Assembly (NCBI RefSeq): GCF_014384785.1
Contig: NZ_JACRSU010000003.1
Coordinates: 310,001 to 374,000 of the forward strand
Origin: Congzhengia minquanensis
GTDB taxonomy: Bacteria; Bacillota; Clostridia; UBA1381; UBA9506
DNA length: 64,000 nt
Direction of reading: 5' to 3'
Position 1 is the first letter of the stretch. Each line of letters opens with the position of its first letter. The notes beneath the pieces are model-generated. The model had not been told where the DNA came from, did not search any database, and worked only from the letters and a program-made list of their open reading frames with translations. The position numbers and the translations under genes are program-made. Positions 35,698-44,456 of the stretch are shown piece after piece.

Positions 35698-36669
35698 TTA
35701 CTCCATAAACATGAACAAAAACTTTTGGTTTTCTTCATCATACATGTTTTCCCGGGTGATTACCCGGGTATTGGTTAGAATGTTTCCTTTCACCTTTTTA
35801 TCGTCTAAAATGTCGCATATGGCTGTGAGCGACAAATATCCCATATTAAACGGTTCTTGGCTCACCACAGCGGAAACCGCGCCGCTTTCTAAATATTTAA
35901 TCTCTGTGAAAGATGAGTCGAACCCCACCACATGAATGTTTTCAAGCAGCCCTAAGTCCCTTGCGGCGTTCACCGCGCCCACGGTAGACGGCTCGTTCAG
36001 TCCCACAATGCCCGTCACGTCCGGGTGCTCCGTCAATAGCTGATACACACCGTTGTAGGCGTTTTCCGGCACGGAGTCGCTGTAAACCACGGGCAGGGCG
36101 CTTGCCCCTGTGCCATATCCGTCAAAAAAGCCGCTTATGCGCTGACGGCCTGTTGACGAAATTTCCGAGTGGGCCGCAACAATAATTTTGCCCTGGCCGC
36201 CGGTGAGCGCGTGCAGAGTTTTGCCTGCCTTTTGCCCTGCGGCAAAATTGTCGGTGGCAATTAAAACGTGCCCGTCGTCTAAATTCACGTCGCTGTCTAA
36301 ACAAACGTAGGGAATTTTGGCGGCTTTCATTTTTTTTGCGCTTTCTATCAGCGCGTCTTCGTCGGTGGGAATGAAAATTACCCCGTCGGGCTTTCTTGCA
36401 ATTACCTCGTCTGTCAAGGCAATTTGCCCTGCAACGTCGCTTTCATAAAGGGGCGCGTCAATGGTAACATGCACGCCCTGTTCCTCTGCCGCAAGCTCAA
36501 TGCCCTTGTTCACCGCCGTCCAGAACTCAATGCCCGTATCCGACGATTTGCCGATTACCGCAATGGTATAGTCCTTTTTTTCTGCGGGGTAGAACATCAC
36601 CAGCGCTACCGCCGTCAGCAGCGCCGCCACGGTGAGGCCGGTTATAATTCGGTTGTAAATTGGTTTCAT
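35698..36669 (-). CDS. Membrane-anchored periplasmic-binding-type protein, probable co-sensor of the histidine kinase
   Basis: 323 residues. An N-terminal hydrophobic helix (about 8-27) lacks a lipobox Cys, so the protein is either secreted or held by an uncleaved anchor. The rest is a type I (LacI/ribose-binding-like) sugar-binding fold: IAVIGKSSDTGIEFW, ARKPDGVIFIPTD, DNFAAGQKAG, VVGFDSSFTEIKYLESGAV. No ABC permease or ATPase gene is adjacent. Its start overlaps the kinase stop by 4 bp, so the two are made together. This suggests that it presents a sugar ligand to the kinase rather than feeding a transporter. The role is inferred from the context. Confidence 0.85.
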   Translation of the reverse strand: MKPIYNRIITGLTVAALLTAVALVMFYPAEKKDYTIAVIGKSSDTGIEFWTAVNKGIELAAEEQGVHVTIDAPLYESDVAGQIALTDEVIARKPDGVIFIPTDEDALIESAKKMKAAKIPYVCLDSDVNLDDGHVLIATDNFAAGQKAGKTLHALTGGQGKIIVAAHSEISSTGRQRISGFFDGYGTGASALPVVYSDSVPENAYNGVYQLLTEHPDVTGIVGLNEPSTVGAVNAARDLGLLENIHVVGFDSSFTEIKYLESGAVSAVVSQEPFNMGYLSLTAICDILDDKKVKGNILTNTRVITRENMYDEENQKFLFMFME

Positions 36670-38426
36670 GCGTCCCCCTCCTTTGTGCCTGTTTTGGGAA
36701 GCAAAATCATGACCCGGGTGCCGCGCCCCGGTTCGGAGGAGTAGGTGAGGCCATATTCTTCGCCAAAATAGAGTTTAATGCGTTTGTCTACGTTTTTAAC
36801 GCCAATGCCGGACGAATGCCTGCCGCCAGCCGCAGGTTCGCTGTTTGCGTCAAGCAAACTGCGGATTTGCTCCTTTGTCATGCCCGTGCCGTCGTCTTCT
36901 ACGTTCAGAATGAAATCTGCCCCGGCGTCGAAACCAGAAATTACCACCATGCCCGGCCCGTTTTTCTCTTTAATGCCGTGATAAATAGCGTTTTCCACTA
37001 ACGGCTGGAGCATAAGCTTAATTACCAAACAGCCATACAGCTCCCCGGGAATGTCGATTTTAAAGTTTAACTTATCCGCGTAGCGGTATTTTTGAATGGT
37101 TAAATAAGATTCAATGTTTTTCAGTTCCGTTTCCAGCGGCACAAGCTCGTTTTGGTCTGATATGCTGGAGCGGAACAGATTGGAAAGGGCCAGGGTCATT
37201 TCCACCACGTCCTGCGATTTTTCCATCTCTGCCATCCACACAATGGAGTCTAACGTGTTGTAAAGAAAATGGGGATTAATTTGTGCCTGCAGAGCCTTTA
37301 ACTCGCTTTTGCGCTTGTTTTCCAGTTCCTCCTTGTTTTTTTCCACCAGTTCGTCAATGTGGGAGAGCATGGTGTTAAACACGCTGGCTAACCGGCCGAT
37401 TTCGTCTTCCGTGGTGATGTTCACCTTTGTGTCAAACGCGCCCTGCTCGGCCCGGCGCATTCCGGCAATGAGCTGGTTCATGGGCTTTGTCAGCATGGAG
37501 GAAAGCTTTTGGGAAATGAAAAAGCCAATTGCCAAAAACACCAAAAACAGCACAATATAGGTGTTGTTCACCATGCGCCGGTAGGTGAGGATTTCTTTTA
37601 AATCGTAGGTTCCTGCCACTTTCCAGCCGCTTTTTTGCGAGGTTTCCACGGTGTAGTAGCGGCCTGTGGCGTCGTTCCTTGTGGTAAACGCCGTGCGCGG
37701 ATCGCGGCTCACAACGTCGGTGGCCTCTTGCTTGATGTTGGCATAAATTAATTGCTGGTGGGGGTGGTAAACCATGCTGCTGCTGTTTAATATGAACACA
37801 TATCCGTTTTCGCCCAGCGTAATGTTTACGCACAGGTCGCGGATTACGTTATAGTTTAGGTCAATCAGCAAAACGCCGGCAGGCGCGCCGTCTTTGTTTC
37901 TCACGGTTTTCGCCATGGAGATAACCCAGCGGTAATCGTCTTTGATGATATTCTGCACATAAGACGAGGTGATGGCATAGCCGCTGTCTGCGGCCTTCGC
38001 CTGCTGATACCACTGGGTTTCCTGATAGTTTGCATAGGGGTTTAGGGTTTGGTTTTCCTTGTCTAACACAACCCTGCCGTCGTCTGAAAACAAAATGATG
38101 CTGCTGATGTCGCTGCGCACGCTTAAAACCGCGTTCATGCGTTCCCGCACCTCTTGGCCGTTATCCGAACCGGACAAAAAGCGTTTTACGTCGGAATCGG
38201 CCGCTATGGTGTCGGAAATGTTGTCCATGTAGCTGATGTAGTTGTCCACCTGGTCAGACAGCATTCCCACCAGCTTTTGAGTGTAGGCTATGGTGTTGTT
38301 TTCCATAATGCGCAGGGTGAAATAATACGACAGCGAGAACACCGTCGCAGTGATGGTGAAAATTAAAATAATAAAGGAAATCAGAATTTTAAAGCGAATG
38401 CTTTTCGTGTATTTCATGTTTTTCAT
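36666..38426 (-). CDS. YesM-type sensor histidine kinase with Cache-like domain
   Basis: 586 residues: membrane helix about 11-33, extracytoplasmic double-Cache-like domain about 35-285, second helix about 286-305, HAMP about 306-360. The His_kinase domain follows with the phosphoacceptor in QINPHFLYNTLDS near residue 385, then HATPase_c with NAIYHGIKEK, EDDGTGM and GIGVKNVDKRI. The start lies 38 bp inside the response regulator gene (AAGGA site 9 bases upstream), and the end overlaps the binding protein by 4 bp. It forms a three-part sensory unit with its neighbours. Confidence 0.93.
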   Translation of the reverse strand: MKNMKYTKSIRFKILISFIILIFTITATVFSLSYYFTLRIMENNTIAYTQKLVGMLSDQVDNYISYMDNISDTIAADSDVKRFLSGSDNGQEVRERMNAVLSVRSDISSIILFSDDGRVVLDKENQTLNPYANYQETQWYQQAKAADSGYAITSSYVQNIIKDDYRWVISMAKTVRNKDGAPAGVLLIDLNYNVIRDLCVNITLGENGYVFILNSSSMVYHPHQQLIYANIKQEATDVVSRDPRTAFTTRNDATGRYYTVETSQKSGWKVAGTYDLKEILTYRRMVNNTYIVLFLVFLAIGFFISQKLSSMLTKPMNQLIAGMRRAEQGAFDTKVNITTEDEIGRLASVFNTMLSHIDELVEKNKEELENKRKSELKALQAQINPHFLYNTLDSIVWMAEMEKSQDVVEMTLALSNLFRSSISDQNELVPLETELKNIESYLTIQKYRYADKLNFKIDIPGELYGCLVIKLMLQPLVENAIYHGIKEKNGPGMVVISGFDAGADFILNVEDDGTGMTKEQIRSLLDANSEPAAGGRHSSGIGVKNVDKRIKLYFGEEYGLTYSSEPGRGTRVMILLPKTGTKEGDA

Positions 38427-39975
38427 TTCTGTAGTCCTTCGGCGTCATGCCCGTATGTTTTTTGAAAATTACGCTGAAATAGTGGGGATCGGCATAGCCG
38501 CTCCTTTCGGCAATTTCATACAGCTTAAAATCGGTGGTGGAAAGCAGGCTTTTTGCCTTTTCAATCCGCAGATCTGTTAAATATTCCAAAAACGTTTTGT
38601 GATACTTTGCCTTAAACAGCGCGCTGAAATAGCTTTGGCTCACAGAGAGAAAGTCGCAAACGTCACTGAGGGACAAGTCCTGAGATGCAAAGTTTGCCCG
38701 GATATATTCCTCAGCCCGCTCCATTAACAGCCTGGAAAAGCCGCCCTTTGCACTGTTAATGCACGAAATGCACAGCTCGGTGAAGGCGAGGAGGGAAGCT
38801 TTTAACTCATCCGGGCCAACGCTGTCTGAAATTTCGGGAATAGAAAAGGTGCGCAGGTTGTCCGCGCAGGTTTCTGTCAGTTCCTCCACGGCTTCTGCCG
38901 CGTCTGCTGCCATGTCGTGAATATATACGTTAATGCGGGCATAAGACAGGTATTTTCGCCGCATGTGGTCCAGCATGGCGGAAACCACTTCTTTTGCTTC
39001 ATTCCCCTGACCTTGGCGAATGGCTTTCACAAACTCGGCGTTGTAGCGCTTTGCATGGAACTCCGGCATAGACTCGCCCTTGCCCAGCCCCTCTGTGAAA
39101 ATCACGCTGCCGTCTTCAATCATGGCATTTAAGGCAGCAATTTCCGCTGTTTTTTGAAACAGCGCGGGAAGGGCAGCCAAATCTTTTTCCTGGTCGCTGA
39201 CGTAAACAGACAAGCTTACGCCTAAGGATAGGCTGGCCTCTCTTTGAATTTTATTTGCCATGCGTTCTGCTTTTGTGCCATCATTTAAAATGAGCACTGT
39301 GTTTTCAAACGCAAAGGCTGTGCCGTCTGCTCCCGAAATCTCTCCGGCCAACTGCGCCAGCGAAGCGTTAATATCCTTTGGGGTAACACTTTGTTTTGCC
39401 GCTGCTTTTGCCAGCCTGTCCACACAGAAAATAAGCACGCGATAGCCGTTTCTTTGCGGAGATATGCCAGCCTCGGCGGTTAAGGCCTCCGGCGGCAATT
39501 GGCCAGAAACCGCGGCCCTCAGCGCGTCTTCCCGCATAATCTGTTCCGAGCGGGTAAGCTTGTTTTCCATCTGTGTCAGCTTTTGCAGCTCCTCGGTTTC
39601 GCGGTCTAACTCCTGTTTAATGCGTGCCAATAGTTCCCGCAGAATTTTTGCCGAAATGGGTTTTAGCACATAGTCGTTTACTTTAAGAGCCACTGCGGCT
39701 TTTGCATATTCAAACTCGCTGTGGCCCGTTAAAAACACAATTTTTGTTTTGGGAAACCGTTCTTTTGCTTCCTCTGCCAGCGCAATACCGTCCATTACGG
39801 GCATGCGAATGTCGGTTATCACCAGTTCGGGGCGGTGTTTTTCCATAAGCGCAAGAGCCTCGCGGCCATTTTCGCACATGCCGCAAAGGGAAAAACCCGC
39901 AGCAGCAAAGTCCACGGTTTTGGCAATGCCTTCCCGCACGTTGGGCTCGTCTTCCGCTATAATCACGCGATACAT
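38389..39975 (-). CDS. YesN-type response regulator with AraC DNA-binding domain
   Basis: 528 residues. The receiver domain (about 1-120) has the acidic pair AEDE (8-10) and phosphoacceptor Asp55 in TDIRMPVMDG. A long central region (about 150-400) resembles the signal-output linker of YesN proteins. The C-terminal AraC/XylS double HTH (about 425-525) includes LSDVCDFLSVSQSYFSALFK and the final DPHYFSVIFKKHTGMTPKDYR. Targets are probably glycan-use genes; the secreted esterases nearby are candidates. It begins 19 bp after the DUF6320 gene, which suggests co-transcription with the acyl-transfer genes. Confidence 0.93.
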   Translation of the reverse strand: MYRVIIAEDEPNVREGIAKTVDFAAAGFSLCGMCENGREALALMEKHRPELVITDIRMPVMDGIALAEEAKERFPKTKIVFLTGHSEFEYAKAAVALKVNDYVLKPISAKILRELLARIKQELDRETEELQKLTQMENKLTRSEQIMREDALRAAVSGQLPPEALTAEAGISPQRNGYRVLIFCVDRLAKAAAKQSVTPKDINASLAQLAGEISGADGTAFAFENTVLILNDGTKAERMANKIQREASLSLGVSLSVYVSDQEKDLAALPALFQKTAEIAALNAMIEDGSVIFTEGLGKGESMPEFHAKRYNAEFVKAIRQGQGNEAKEVVSAMLDHMRRKYLSYARINVYIHDMAADAAEAVEELTETCADNLRTFSIPEISDSVGPDELKASLLAFTELCISCINSAKGGFSRLLMERAEEYIRANFASQDLSLSDVCDFLSVSQSYFSALFKAKYHKTFLEYLTDLRIEKAKSLLSTTDFKLYEIAERSGYADPHYFSVIFKKHTGMTPKDYRNEKHEIHEKHSL

Positions 39976-39994
39976 GCCGGTTGCCCCCTTTCTT

Positions 39995-40654
39995 TTACAG
40001 GTGAGATTTTTTCTTCAGCTCGGCGTAAAAGCTTCTGCCCTCAAACAGCAAAAGCCCCGCCAATAAAACCGCGCTCAGCGCAATGCAGATGAACGTAGGG
40101 TAGACCACCCTGATGTTCCCCGTGAGGTAGAGCGCAATGGGCGCAAGACCAAGAAGAACGTCGGTGAACAAACTCAGGATATATTCCTTCGGCGGCACCT
40201 TCAGCACAAAGTTGGTGACAGAAACCGAAATCAGCGCAGCGGAGCACAAAATGGGCACCGCATAATCGAACGACCAATTGTGCCAGCCTGTGACATAGTC
40301 CCACAAGATGCTGAAAATGCAGAACACCAGCGTAAGATATGTGATGTGCTTTGAGATGTTGGTAAGCCGCCGGAATGCAATGGTTGTGATGATGAAAAAG
40401 CACACGGCGCCAAACGCCACAAAATGTGCCCACATGCCGCTTTGGGGAATCATCAAATTCACGGCGGCAGACAGCACGCAAACGGCGATGGTGGCGAATA
40501 AAATCAGTTTTTTAAGGATTTTAAACCGGCTTTGTTTTGCTGTTCCGATTTCGGGGAACATTTTTTCGCTTTCGCCTGTCACCTGCGCCTGGCACAGGGG
40601 GCAAACGTTCTGCGTGCCCCGGATCTGCACGTTACATTTACTGCAAAATTTCAT
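39995..40654 (-). CDS. DUF6320-type zinc-ribbon membrane protein
   Basis: 219 residues. The N-terminus is a rubredoxin-like zinc ribbon, C4/C7 and C18/C21 in KFCSKCN...NVCPLCQ, followed by about six membrane helices (about 45-215). I associate this architecture with DUF6320 proteins that lie beside a condensation-type acyltransferase in Clostridia; function is unknown. AAAGGA is present upstream. It is 16 bp after the acyltransferase gene. Confidence 0.75.
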   Translation of the reverse strand: MKFCSKCNVQIRGTQNVCPLCQAQVTGESEKMFPEIGTAKQSRFKILKKLILFATIAVCVLSAAVNLMIPQSGMWAHFVAFGAVCFFIITTIAFRRLTNISKHITYLTLVFCIFSILWDYVTGWHNWSFDYAVPILCSAALISVSVTNFVLKVPPKEYILSLFTDVLLGLAPIALYLTGNIRVVYPTFICIALSAVLLAGLLLFEGRSFYAELKKKSHL

Positions 40655-40670
40655 TTATGGCAAGTCCTTT

Positions 40671-41918
40671 CTAATCGTCTTCAAAGTTGCTCACAATTGT
40701 GACGTCAATTCCCAAAGACGTCAGCTTTCTGAAAAAACGGCGCTCAATGTCCGTGCTCACAAAGGCAGAGGCGAAGCCAACGGTAAGCCTGTTTTCAAAC
40801 GAACAGACGCAGGCCTGAATTTTGTCTGTGCTGTTATACACGTCGAACTGATGGATAAAGGGCGCAATTTCATCGGGCATGGAAACAACGCCTACGTTTG
40901 AAATGGTGGCCGTGGTGTCTTTGCCTGAAACCCGGTAGGCGAGCTTCAGTCCCTTGTCTTTTATCATCAGCGGGATGGGCTTTATAAAAATGTTGTGCTC
41001 AATGCGGGAAAACTGGTTTAGCTGGTTTAACAGATTTTCTTTGGTGAGCTGGCGTTTTAAATCCGCGTCTACCGCGCGGCAGACCTCCTCTAAGCCGGGA
41101 TTTTTTTTATAAAAGTTATATTGCACGGAAACCAGGTTGAAAAAGTTCCGGGCTGAAACCGAGGGGAAAAATCTGCGCAAATTTACCGGCACGGCTAACG
41201 ACACTGGCCTCCGTTTTGCACGCATGGGCAGCTCCTCAGCAATGGCCGTCATAAAACAGGCAGATAAAAAGGCAGTTACGGTAGCATGGTTTTGGTGGGC
41301 CGCGTCTAACACCTGATTTACGGGCATGCAGCCGCTCACAATCCGCATGCGGTCTTCAAAATACTGGGGCGATTTAATGGCACACCCCTTTTTTTGTTTT
41401 TGCTTTCGTTTATTTGCTTTTTCCTTGGTGTAATATTTTGAAAAGCTGTCGTCGCCCATCTGCGCGCGGGACGCATCGTAGTCAAACTCAGGCTCAGCCA
41501 CTGCATATTTTTTTGAAACATATTTTATCACCAGCATCCGCAAAAAATGCATGGCGCCGGTGCCGTCGGTTAAGGCGTGAAACACCTCTAAATTAATGCG
41601 GCGGCTAAAATAGGTCACCTCAAACAAAAGCCCTTTGTAGCCGCTCTCATAAATTTTGGCACAGGGGAGCTTAAACTCCTTCCGCACTTTGGGGGAAAGG
41701 TCGGTGTCCTCAAAATAATACCAGAACCAGCCCCGCTTTAACACTGAGCGGAATACGGTGAATACCTTAATCGTGTCGTCTAATGCCTGCTGCAAAACGG
41801 TTTCGTCAACCTCCTCGTTCAGTTCGCAGGAGATACGGAACACCTGGGTGTTAAATTTTGCAATGGACGACGGGAAGATTTTTGCCGCGTTGTCCAGTTT
41901 ACTCCAATTCGTATCCAT
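40671..41918 (-). CDS. Condensation-domain-like acyltransferase (alcohol acetyltransferase type)
   Basis: 415 residues, soluble. The fold resembles NRPS condensation/CoA-dependent acyltransferases: the active-site HxxxDG motif is intact as H114-A-L-T-D118-G119, preceded by the strand ITxRxNLEVF-like segment INLEVF. A basic insertion (about 166-182, many Lys) follows, and then VTAFLSACFMTAIAEELP and RRPVSLAVPVNLRRFFP, which match the core of the family. It probably transfers an acyl group to an alcohol or amine; substrates are unknown. Its ATG abuts the hydrolase stop (TAAATG), a coupled pair. Confidence 0.82.
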   Translation of the reverse strand: MDTNWSKLDNAAKIFPSSIAKFNTQVFRISCELNEEVDETVLQQALDDTIKVFTVFRSVLKRGWFWYYFEDTDLSPKVRKEFKLPCAKIYESGYKGLLFEVTYFSRRINLEVFHALTDGTGAMHFLRMLVIKYVSKKYAVAEPEFDYDASRAQMGDDSFSKYYTKEKANKRKQKQKKGCAIKSPQYFEDRMRIVSGCMPVNQVLDAAHQNHATVTAFLSACFMTAIAEELPMRAKRRPVSLAVPVNLRRFFPSVSARNFFNLVSVQYNFYKKNPGLEEVCRAVDADLKRQLTKENLLNQLNQFSRIEHNIFIKPIPLMIKDKGLKLAYRVSGKDTTATISNVGVVSMPDEIAPFIHQFDVYNSTDKIQACVCSFENRLTVGFASAFVSTDIERRFFRKLTSLGIDVTIVSNFEDD

Positions 41919-42863
41919 TTATGTGTCATCCCTTTCAAGGGTATCCAGTTTTGTATCGTCGCAAGTTTCATTTAAAAACAGGTCAATCAGCCTGTGGCAC
42001 TTTTTCACCTGCTCAAAGGTTGCAGGCAATGAGAAAAAGCCGTGCAGCGCGTCCTCAATCCGGAAGGTTTGCACCGGGGTTTTCGCCAGCCACAGCCTTC
42101 TGGCATATTCCTCACCCTCGTCGCGGAGGGGGTCGCACTCGGCGGTAATCAGCAGTACGGGGGGCAGGTTGGACAAATCTTCCGCCAAAAGCGGCGCAAA
42201 ATAGGGATTGCTAAGATTTCGTTTATCCTGCACATATAAATCCATATACTCGCAGATGCGCTTTGCTGTCAGCAAAAAGCCCTCGCCGAATTTTTTCACC
42301 GACGCAAAGGGGGATGTTTCCGTGTGGTCGTGAAACGTTGCGGGATAGATTAAAATTTGCGCCCGAACCGGCGGACCGCCCCGGTCGCGCGCCATTTGGC
42401 AAACCACCGCGGCAATGTTCCCCCCAGCGCTGTCGCCAATAACAATGGGCTTGCCAAAGGCTTTTTCTACCTGGCACAGGGCGCTGTAGCTGTCGTTTAC
42501 AGCGTAAGGAAACGCAAACTCCGGCGCTAAGCGATAGTCCAAAGCAATCACGCGGCTTTTGGTGCTTTCGGCCAAAGACGCGCAGGTGGCGGTGTAGCTG
42601 TCTACATCGCCAACCACCCAGCCGCCGCCGTGAAAAAACAGCAAAACTGCTTTCCGCGCCAAATTTTTGGGCGTGAAAATCCTGGCGGGAACATAGAACC
42701 CGTCTTCCGCCTGAAACGAGGTTTTTTCAATGGTGCAGGTAAGCGCAATGGGCGGGTGAATGAGCCGCTGGATTTTTCGGTTAATTTTATAGGTTTTACG
42801 AACGTCTAATTCGGGATATGACAGGGCGGCAAGTGCCGCTTTCGTCAGTTTGTTAATGGCCAT
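41919..42863 (-). CDS. Alpha/beta-hydrolase of the hormone-sensitive-lipase family
   Basis: 314 residues. Complete HSL-type machinery is visible: oxyanion motif HGGGW (78-82), nucleophile Ser145 in GDSAGGN, Asp244 in TAECDPLRDEG and His274 in DALHGFFS. These enzymes hydrolyse short acyl or acetyl esters. No signal peptide is seen, so it is cytosolic. First gene of a possible six-gene operon, with a promoter at 42897-42925 and a GGAGG site 10 bases ahead of the start. Opposing an acyltransferase, it could set the turnover of an acylated product. Confidence 0.9.
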   Translation of the reverse strand: MAINKLTKAALAALSYPELDVRKTYKINRKIQRLIHPPIALTCTIEKTSFQAEDGFYVPARIFTPKNLARKAVLLFFHGGGWVVGDVDSYTATCASLAESTKSRVIALDYRLAPEFAFPYAVNDSYSALCQVEKAFGKPIVIGDSAGGNIAAVVCQMARDRGGPPVRAQILIYPATFHDHTETSPFASVKKFGEGFLLTAKRICEYMDLYVQDKRNLSNPYFAPLLAEDLSNLPPVLLITAECDPLRDEGEEYARRLWLAKTPVQTFRIEDALHGFFSLPATFEQVKKCHRLIDLFLNETCDDTKLDTLERDDT

Positions 42864-42896
42864 TGCCTGCCGCCTCCAATCCGTATCGTTTTCTTT

Positions 42897-42925
42897 ATTT
42901 TATCACAAAGACAGCGTGTTTACAA
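42897..42925 (-). promoter_or_regulatory. Promoter of the acyl-transfer/sensing operon
   Basis: On the minus strand, TTGTAA (42925-42920) and TAAAAT (42902-42897) are 17 bp apart, 34 bp from the hydrolase start. No other convincing promoter is visible in the intergenic gaps of the following five genes. Confidence 0.7.
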
Positions 42926-42998
42926 GGGAAAACGAAGGCTGATTTCAAAAATTTAACATTCGACAAAAGCCGCGGGCTTGTGCAGGAATACAAACGCC

Positions 42999-43041
42999 TG
43001 ACAAAACAAAAAGCACACCGTGCATCAAAAAGTGTGCTTTT
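42999..43041 (-). terminator. Terminator of the FAD oxidoreductase operon
   Basis: AAAAGCACAC (43009-43018) pairs with GTGTGCTTTT (43032-43041) over a 13-base loop. On the minus strand a T-rich tract continues to about 42999. T residues also follow on the plus strand. Confidence 0.8.
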
Positions 43042-43084
43042 TTGCTTTGTTTATATAGCGGAGCTTTGTTTTCAAATTTAATTG

Positions 43085-43240
43085 TCAATTGGCTAATTTT
43101 ATCACTGCTGTTTCAATTTGTTTACCATATGCTTTCGTTTCATAAATTAAACCATTTTTTGTTTTAATTGCGTTATAACTTTCTGTCCTGTAATCCTTAT
43201 AACTGCTTTTATAAAAGCTCCGGAATAAGCTCACGGATAT
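43085..43240 (-). pseudogene. Possible gene remnant: open frame without a start codon
   Basis: On the minus strand one frame is open for 52 codons, overlapping the last part of the FAD gene in another frame and ending at a TGA (43085-43087). The translation is protein-like (for example YRTESYNAIKTKNGLIYETK, then AYGKQIETAVIKLAN). It contains no ATG, no ribosome site, and is markedly AT-richer than its neighbours. It may be the tail of a gene whose 5' part was lost. I do not recognise it, and chance is not excluded. Confidence 0.3.
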
Positions 43241-44432
43241 TTATGCTGCGCACGTCAGTCCTGTGTTTTGCACAGTGGCTGGCGGCAATGCCTGCCGCCT
43301 CGCCCATGGCGGCGCAGTTGGCGGTTACGCGAAAAGATGCCATTGCCTCATGGGTGCCGGATATGGTTCTGCCCGCAACCAGCAAATGGTGAATGTCCTT
43401 TGGAATGAGGCACCGGAACGGAATTTCATAAGGCTTTACGCTCCTTACGTCCTGCCCCAAATTGCTCTGGGTGTGAATATCAATGTTAAATGCCGCTTTC
43501 GTTATGCCATCGGGAAACGATGCGCCGGAAAGCAGGTCATTTGCCGTCAGCGTATATTCTCCCACAACCTGCACCGACTCCCGCACGCCCATCACCTGGG
43601 AAGAGCAGATAAGGTCTAAGTCAGAAAACGCCTTGTCGCTGCGTTTCAACAGCTCCACCGCCTCAATCATTTGCCGCCTGCCTTCAATGGCTGCGGCAGT
43701 TAAATCTTCGGCGGAGAAAGGATCTAGCCCATACATGTGGGTATATTGAATGGCCCCAAACCGGGAGTTGGGTGAGGTGATTAGATAGGGCATGTCAAAG
43801 GGAAGAGGCTTGCCCGCTTTTTTGAACATAGCGATAAAAATATCCTTCAAAAGCGCTCCGTCGCGATATGCCTGCGGCACATTGCCCACCAGAAACATCA
43901 GCGTCATGGCCTGGCGCGTTTCACTGTTTTCCTTTGTAACGTTTGCGCCGGCAGAAATTGCGCACAGCGCGTCGCCGGAGCAGTCTACAACAAAGTCGGC
44001 AAAATAGGCTTTTCTGCCGGAAACGCTTTCACAAATTACGCCAGTGATGGTGCTGCCCTCCATAACGGCCTTTGAAAAGGCTGTTTGAAACAGCAGTTTA
44101 ACACCTGCTTCGGCGCATTTTTGCTCCAACAGGTGCTTCATATACTCATAGTTCATGCTTTCGTTCCAAAAACCGCCCCAGAATCCTTTCTTGTCTAATT
44201 CGTTAATCAATTCCCGCATAATGCCATTTTTGTTCTCATGGTCAAAAATGGGGTTAATAAAGCCGCTGGTCCACATGCCGCCTAAACAGTTTTGCCGCTC
44301 AATCAAAAGGGTTTTTGCTCCACAGCGCGCAGCGGCAATGGCCGCACAGCTTCCGGCGGGGCCGCCGCCCACCACAATTACGTCAAACCGACCCGCCACC
44401 GGGGTTGTGAGCTGTTCATTCATAAATTCCAT
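43209..44432 (-). CDS. FAD-dependent oxidoreductase (FAD_oxidored family)
   Basis: 407 residues from the ATG at 44432, chosen because GGAGAG lies directly upstream of it; in-frame ATGs at 44444 and 44423 are less well placed. The dinucleotide fold reads DVIVVGGGPAGSCAAIAAA, followed by ERQNCLGGMWTSG, VDCSGDA and the C-terminal AGRTISGTHEAMAS. This family includes proteins of unknown substrate found in glycan-using bacteria. Third gene of an operon after the DUF975-CmpB gene (24-bp gap). A link of its redox activity to the membrane partners is not obvious. Confidence 0.85.
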   Translation of the reverse strand: MEFMNEQLTTPVAGRFDVIVVGGGPAGSCAAIAAARCGAKTLLIERQNCLGGMWTSGFINPIFDHENKNGIMRELINELDKKGFWGGFWNESMNYEYMKHLLEQKCAEAGVKLLFQTAFSKAVMEGSTITGVICESVSGRKAYFADFVVDCSGDALCAISAGANVTKENSETRQAMTLMFLVGNVPQAYRDGALLKDIFIAMFKKAGKPLPFDMPYLITSPNSRFGAIQYTHMYGLDPFSAEDLTAAAIEGRRQMIEAVELLKRSDKAFSDLDLICSSQVMGVRESVQVVGEYTLTANDLLSGASFPDGITKAAFNIDIHTQSNLGQDVRSVKPYEIPFRCLIPKDIHHLLVAGRTISGTHEAMASFRVTANCAAMGEAAGIAASHCAKHRTDVRSINIRELIPELL

Positions 44433-44456
44433 TTTTCTCTCCATTTTATTTATAAT

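Larger units (their letters stand above)
42864..43208. other. Longest gene-free gap in the window
   Basis: 345 bp. It holds the promoter of the downstream operon (42897-42925), the terminator of the FAD gene (about 42999-43041) and an AT-rich segment (43042-43208) with a protein-like open frame that has no start codon. Nothing recognisable is seen between 42926 and 42998. Confidence 0.8.
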
